From: Aquicella siphonis | Lineage (GTDB): Bacteria; Pseudomonadota; Gammaproteobacteria; DSM-16500 | Length of the DNA: 64,000 bases | Direction of reading: 5' to 3' | NCBI RefSeq assembly: GCF_902459485.1 | Contig: NZ_LR699119.1 | Span: 1 to 64,000 of the forward strand | Notes under the pieces: generated by a model | Told to the model about the DNA's origin: nothing | Databases searched by the model: none | Seen by the model: only the letters and a program-made list of their open reading frames with translations | Part shown: positions 61,903 to 64,000 of the stretch, piece after piece | Layout: each line of letters starts with the position of its first letter | How positions within the stretch are numbered: the first letter of the stretch is position 1 | Translations under genes and position numbers: made by a program

Positions 61903-62379
61903 TCATTTGATAGGGCACATGATTTTCAGGCCGGTCACCTCATCATAGGCTCTTTCGATTCGGCCGGGCAGGGGAATGAGGGTGATTTCCGCGGAGGGAT
62001 TGACGGTTGCGTCCATGATATGGCCGCCGTAAACGGAATAATCCTTAGATCCCAGAGCGGCATGAATATGAAGAAAAGGGTTGTTTTCAAAGAACGAGAT
62101 GTTGCCGTTGAGCGAAATCAGTTCATACATGCCGGTGAATAATCGGGTCTGATATTGCTTTGTATCCAGATTATAATATGCCACGGTGATATCAGACAGG
62201 CCGCCCAATCCGTTCAACGCGGCGGACTGAAGCCGTGCCTCCCTGGCGAAGCGCAGCAGGCTTTCAAATAAATTCTCGCCTTGTTTCAGCACCAGAATCA
62301 GGGGTTCTTTCGTGTTTGCGGCTTGATGGCCTGAATGTGAATCGGCTGCGACAGGGTAAGCGGACGTGGCGGCAGTCAT
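61903..62379 (-). CDS. PPC-domain (DUF296) protein
   Basis: This 158-residue protein has the plant-and-prokaryote-conserved domain: LKQGENLFESLLRFA, AALNGLGGLSDITVAYY, HIHAALGSKDYSVYGGHI with the metal-ligand His residues, and the C-terminal ITLIPLPG. In bacteria it usually stands alone and its role is not established. In plants it accompanies AT-hook proteins. The ATG at 62379 follows AGGAG. An upstream in-frame start at 62529 is rejected. Confidence 0.85.
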   Translation of the reverse strand: MTAATSAYPVAADSHSGHQAANTKEPLILVLKQGENLFESLLRFAREARLQSAALNGLGGLSDITVAYYNLDTKQYQTRLFTGMYELISLNGNISFFENNPFLHIHAALGSKDYSVYGGHIMDATVNPSAEITLIPLPGRIERAYDEVTGLKIMCPIK

Positions 62380-62611
62380 GGCAGTGCTCCTGATATATAT
62401 ATTGTGAAAAGTTATAATCCGGCCGGTTTGCGGCCAATAAAAAATCCGTTTAACGTCAAAATGTTCAACGCGGGTCGCCGCGGCTGCATGCACGGCCGCG
62501 CCAGGGTCCGGTTTCCCAATCCATGACAAGCCGGAAAATTTGTGCGATCTTATGCTATGGTTGTCTTCAATGCCAGACTCTCGTCAGAATGAAAAATAAA
62601 ATGGGTTAAGT

Positions 62612-63136
62612 ATGACCAAAAATAAGATTCAGCTAGTGAAAGGTGATATCACCGCACTGGAAGTGGATGCCATCGTTAATGCAGCCAACAGCACTTTGCT
62701 GGGCGGCGGGGGGGTGGACGGTGCTATACACCGCGCTGCGGGCCCTGAATTGCAGGCAGAATGCGCGGCGTTAGGAGGATGCCCGACCGGGCAGGCAAAA
62801 ATTACCAGGGGACATAAGCTTCCCGCAAAATATATCATTCATGCCGTTGGGCCGGTATGGCGCGGCGGAGCAAAAGGCGAACATAAATTATTGGCGTCGT
62901 GTTATGCTTCCAGCCTGAAACTGGCCCAGGAGCACCAGGTAAAAAGCATTGCCTTTCCTGCCATCAGCTGCGGTATTTACGGCTTTCCCGCCTCCCAGGC
63001 GGCGATGATCGCCGTCAAGGAAACCACGCAGTTTCTGGAGCTGCATCCGGAAGTCGAACAAGTGTTGTTTGTCTGCTTTGACGAAGCCATCTATGAAGCT
63101 TATCAACAGGCGCTGGAAGCACTGGGAAACGTATAA
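62612..63136 (+). CDS. Macrodomain protein, O-acetyl-ADP-ribose deacetylase (YmdB-like)
   Basis: This 174-residue protein is a single macrodomain of the MacroD/YmdB type: the N-terminal [19 protein letters not shown] loop, the ISCGIYGFP phosphate loop and the typical PTGQAKIT segment. It should hydrolyse O-acetyl-ADP-ribose or mono-ADP-ribosyl esters. It is followed after two bases by an HD phosphohydrolase, and the pair may be one operon. Confidence 0.93.
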   Translation: MTKNKIQLVKGDITALEVDAIVNAANSTLLGGGGVDGAIHRAAGPELQAECAALGGCPTGQAKITRGHKLPAKYIIHAVGPVWRGGAKGEHKLLASCYASSLKLAQEHQVKSIAFPAISCGIYGFPASQAAMIAVKETTQFLELHPEVEQVLFVCFDEAIYEAYQQALEALGNV

Positions 63137-63138
63137 TC

Positions 63139-64000
63139 ATGAACAACTTGTTTCACGTCATCAAAGATCCTGTGCATGGCACCATGCAATTCACTTCCAT
63201 CGAAGATGCCTGGGTGAAGCCATTCATAGACAGTCCCAATTTTCAGCGCCTGCGGCATATCAAACAGCTGGGAATGGGGGATTTCATTTTTCCCGGGGCC
63301 GTGCATACCCGTTTCAACCATTGCCTGGGTTGCAGCTATGTCGCGAGCCAGATCGCGCACAAGATCGGCCTCGCGGATGAAGAGCGGCAACTGGTGATGA
63401 TTGCATGCCTGCTGCATGATATCGGGCATGGGCCTTTTTCACATGCTTTCGAAGGTGTTTTTCATGAAAAGCTGATCAGACACGAAGACTGGACGCCATT
63501 TTTTCTCGCGGATTACGGCACCAAGGAGTTTTTCCAGCATTATAACCGGCAAAATCCCCGCTACCATCTTACCGAAGACAAGTTTCGCGTCATCGCCGAA
63601 ATGATCATGCATACCCCCTCGACCAAAAATGTATTGGCGGACATTGTTTCTTCGCAGATGGATTCGGACCGTCTTGATTATCTGTTGCGCGACAGTCATT
63701 TTTGCGGCGTAAAATATGGCGAGTTTGATTTTCGCTGGATGCTGCACTGCATGGCGATAGTCGAGTCCGGCGACGGTGAGCGGCTGGGCATCACTCATAA
63801 AGGCATTGGCGCGGTGGAGCATTATCTGATGGCGCGGCGCCTGATGACCCGCAACATCTATCATTCCCAGAAAAAACTTGCGCTGGAATCCCTGTTGGTG
63901 CAGCTGCTGGCGAATCTGGCTGAAAATCTTGAATATCATGGGGCTTACGCGGACATCCGGCATACCCGTCTGGGAAAATTTCTTATCGCGGCCAATCGTT
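63139..64000 (+). CDS. HD-domain phosphohydrolase (SAMHD1/dGTPase-like), cut by the window end
   Basis: The frame is open for 287 codons to the last base and has no stop in the window. It starts KDPVHGTMQFTSIEDAWVKP, typical of SAMHD1-like proteins. The HD metal ligands are visible: HTRFNHCLG, then CLLHDIGHGPFSHAFE and later SSQMDSDRLDYLLRDS. Such enzymes cleave dNTPs to nucleoside and triphosphate. Activators and exact substrate cannot be inferred from the truncated sequence. It begins two bases after the macrodomain gene. Confidence 0.92.
   Translation, partial: MNNLFHVIKDPVHGTMQFTSIEDAWVKPFIDSPNFQRLRHIKQLGMGDFIFPGAVHTRFNHCLGCSYVASQIAHKIGLADEERQLVMIACLLHDIGHGPFSHAFEGVFHEKLIRHEDWTPFFLADYGTKEFFQHYNRQNPRYHLTEDKFRVIAEMIMHTPSTKNVLADIVSSQMDSDRLDYLLRDSHFCGVKYGEFDFRWMLHCMAIVESGDGERLGITHKGIGAVEHYLMARRLMTRNIYHSQKKLALESLLVQLLANLAENLEYHGAYADIRHTRLGKFLIAANR

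Noticed and set aside
63148-63163. TGTTTCACGTCATCAA as a parS site
   Set aside because: Only the left half matches parS, and it lies within the first codons of the HD-domain gene.
1-64000. tRNA, rRNA, integrase or transposase genes
   Set aside because: None was recognised on reading both strands. Short tRNA genes could be missed by eye, and a tRNAscan run would decide.

Overview
The window looks like chromosome of a gammaproteobacterium of the order Legionellales, most like the Coxiellaceae/Aquicella side. This is inferred from gene content and was not tested by a search. Ordinary housekeeping genes (folate, SUF iron-sulfur assembly, tgt, coq7, pyrimidine synthesis, proC, pckA, parB) are interleaved with genes typical of bacteria living inside protists: two F-box proteins, an ankyrin protein, a two-HKD phospholipase D-like protein, an MgtC protein, a thermolysin-type protease and a fungal-type glucoamylase. 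No rRNA, tRNA, CRISPR array, transposase or prophage was seen.

Layout. 0.2-2.1 kb: two L,D-transpeptidases. 2.2-5.5 kb: folC convergent with folB-folKP. 5.6-6.5 kb: aldo/keto reductase. 6.7-13.7 kb: a nine-gene SUF operon (sufR-B-C-D-S-U-A-T, grxD). 13.8-17.7 kb: an effector-like islet with two small proteins sharing a Cys-cluster plus acidic-dileucine tail, mgtC, tgt and an F-box membrane protein. 17.9-25.4 kb: coq7, a two-gene ABC exporter, rdgB-yggU-yggT-proC, a glycoside-hydrolase-like protein, yggS, mscL. 25.7-29.3 kb: pckA and an M4 protease. 29.4-38.2 kb: divergent pyrE-pyrF and carA-carB-pyrB-pyrI-pyrC operons. 38.4-43.4 kb: ankyrin, PLD and orphan helical effector candidates. 43.5-46.7 kb: a GNAT/P450/adenylating-enzyme operon. 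46.8-54.3 kb: an outer-membrane barrel, a KAP NTPase, epmB, an AT-rich NmrA/VOC pair and a second F-box-like protein. 54.5-59.9 kb: exported proteins including the glucoamylase. 59.9-64 kb: parB without parA, thpR, a PPC-domain protein, a macrodomain protein and an HD phosphohydrolase cut by the window end.

The strongest unexplained signals are linked. First, direct repeats of TTAA spaced 11 bp, resembling the PmrA box that controls Dot/Icm effector genes in Legionella and Coxiella, lie upstream of mgtC, both small tailed proteins, the ankyrin gene and the PLD/orphan pair, and more weakly upstream of the second F-box-like gene. Second, one of the small proteins carries a segment that aligns with the R-SNARE core of eukaryotic VAMP/Ykt6, with His where the zero-layer Arg would be, followed by a Cys cluster and an acidic-dileucine sorting motif. 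Third, the carA, carB, pyrE and pyrF proteins read like pieces of the eukaryotic CAD and UMP synthase polyproteins.

Other structure includes a perfect 32-bp inverted repeat enclosing two further hairpins (61745-61872), REP-like elements with a fixed frame and changing stems at three loci, a palindrome in front of the SUF operon, and a cluster of DnaA-box sequences at the start of folC.
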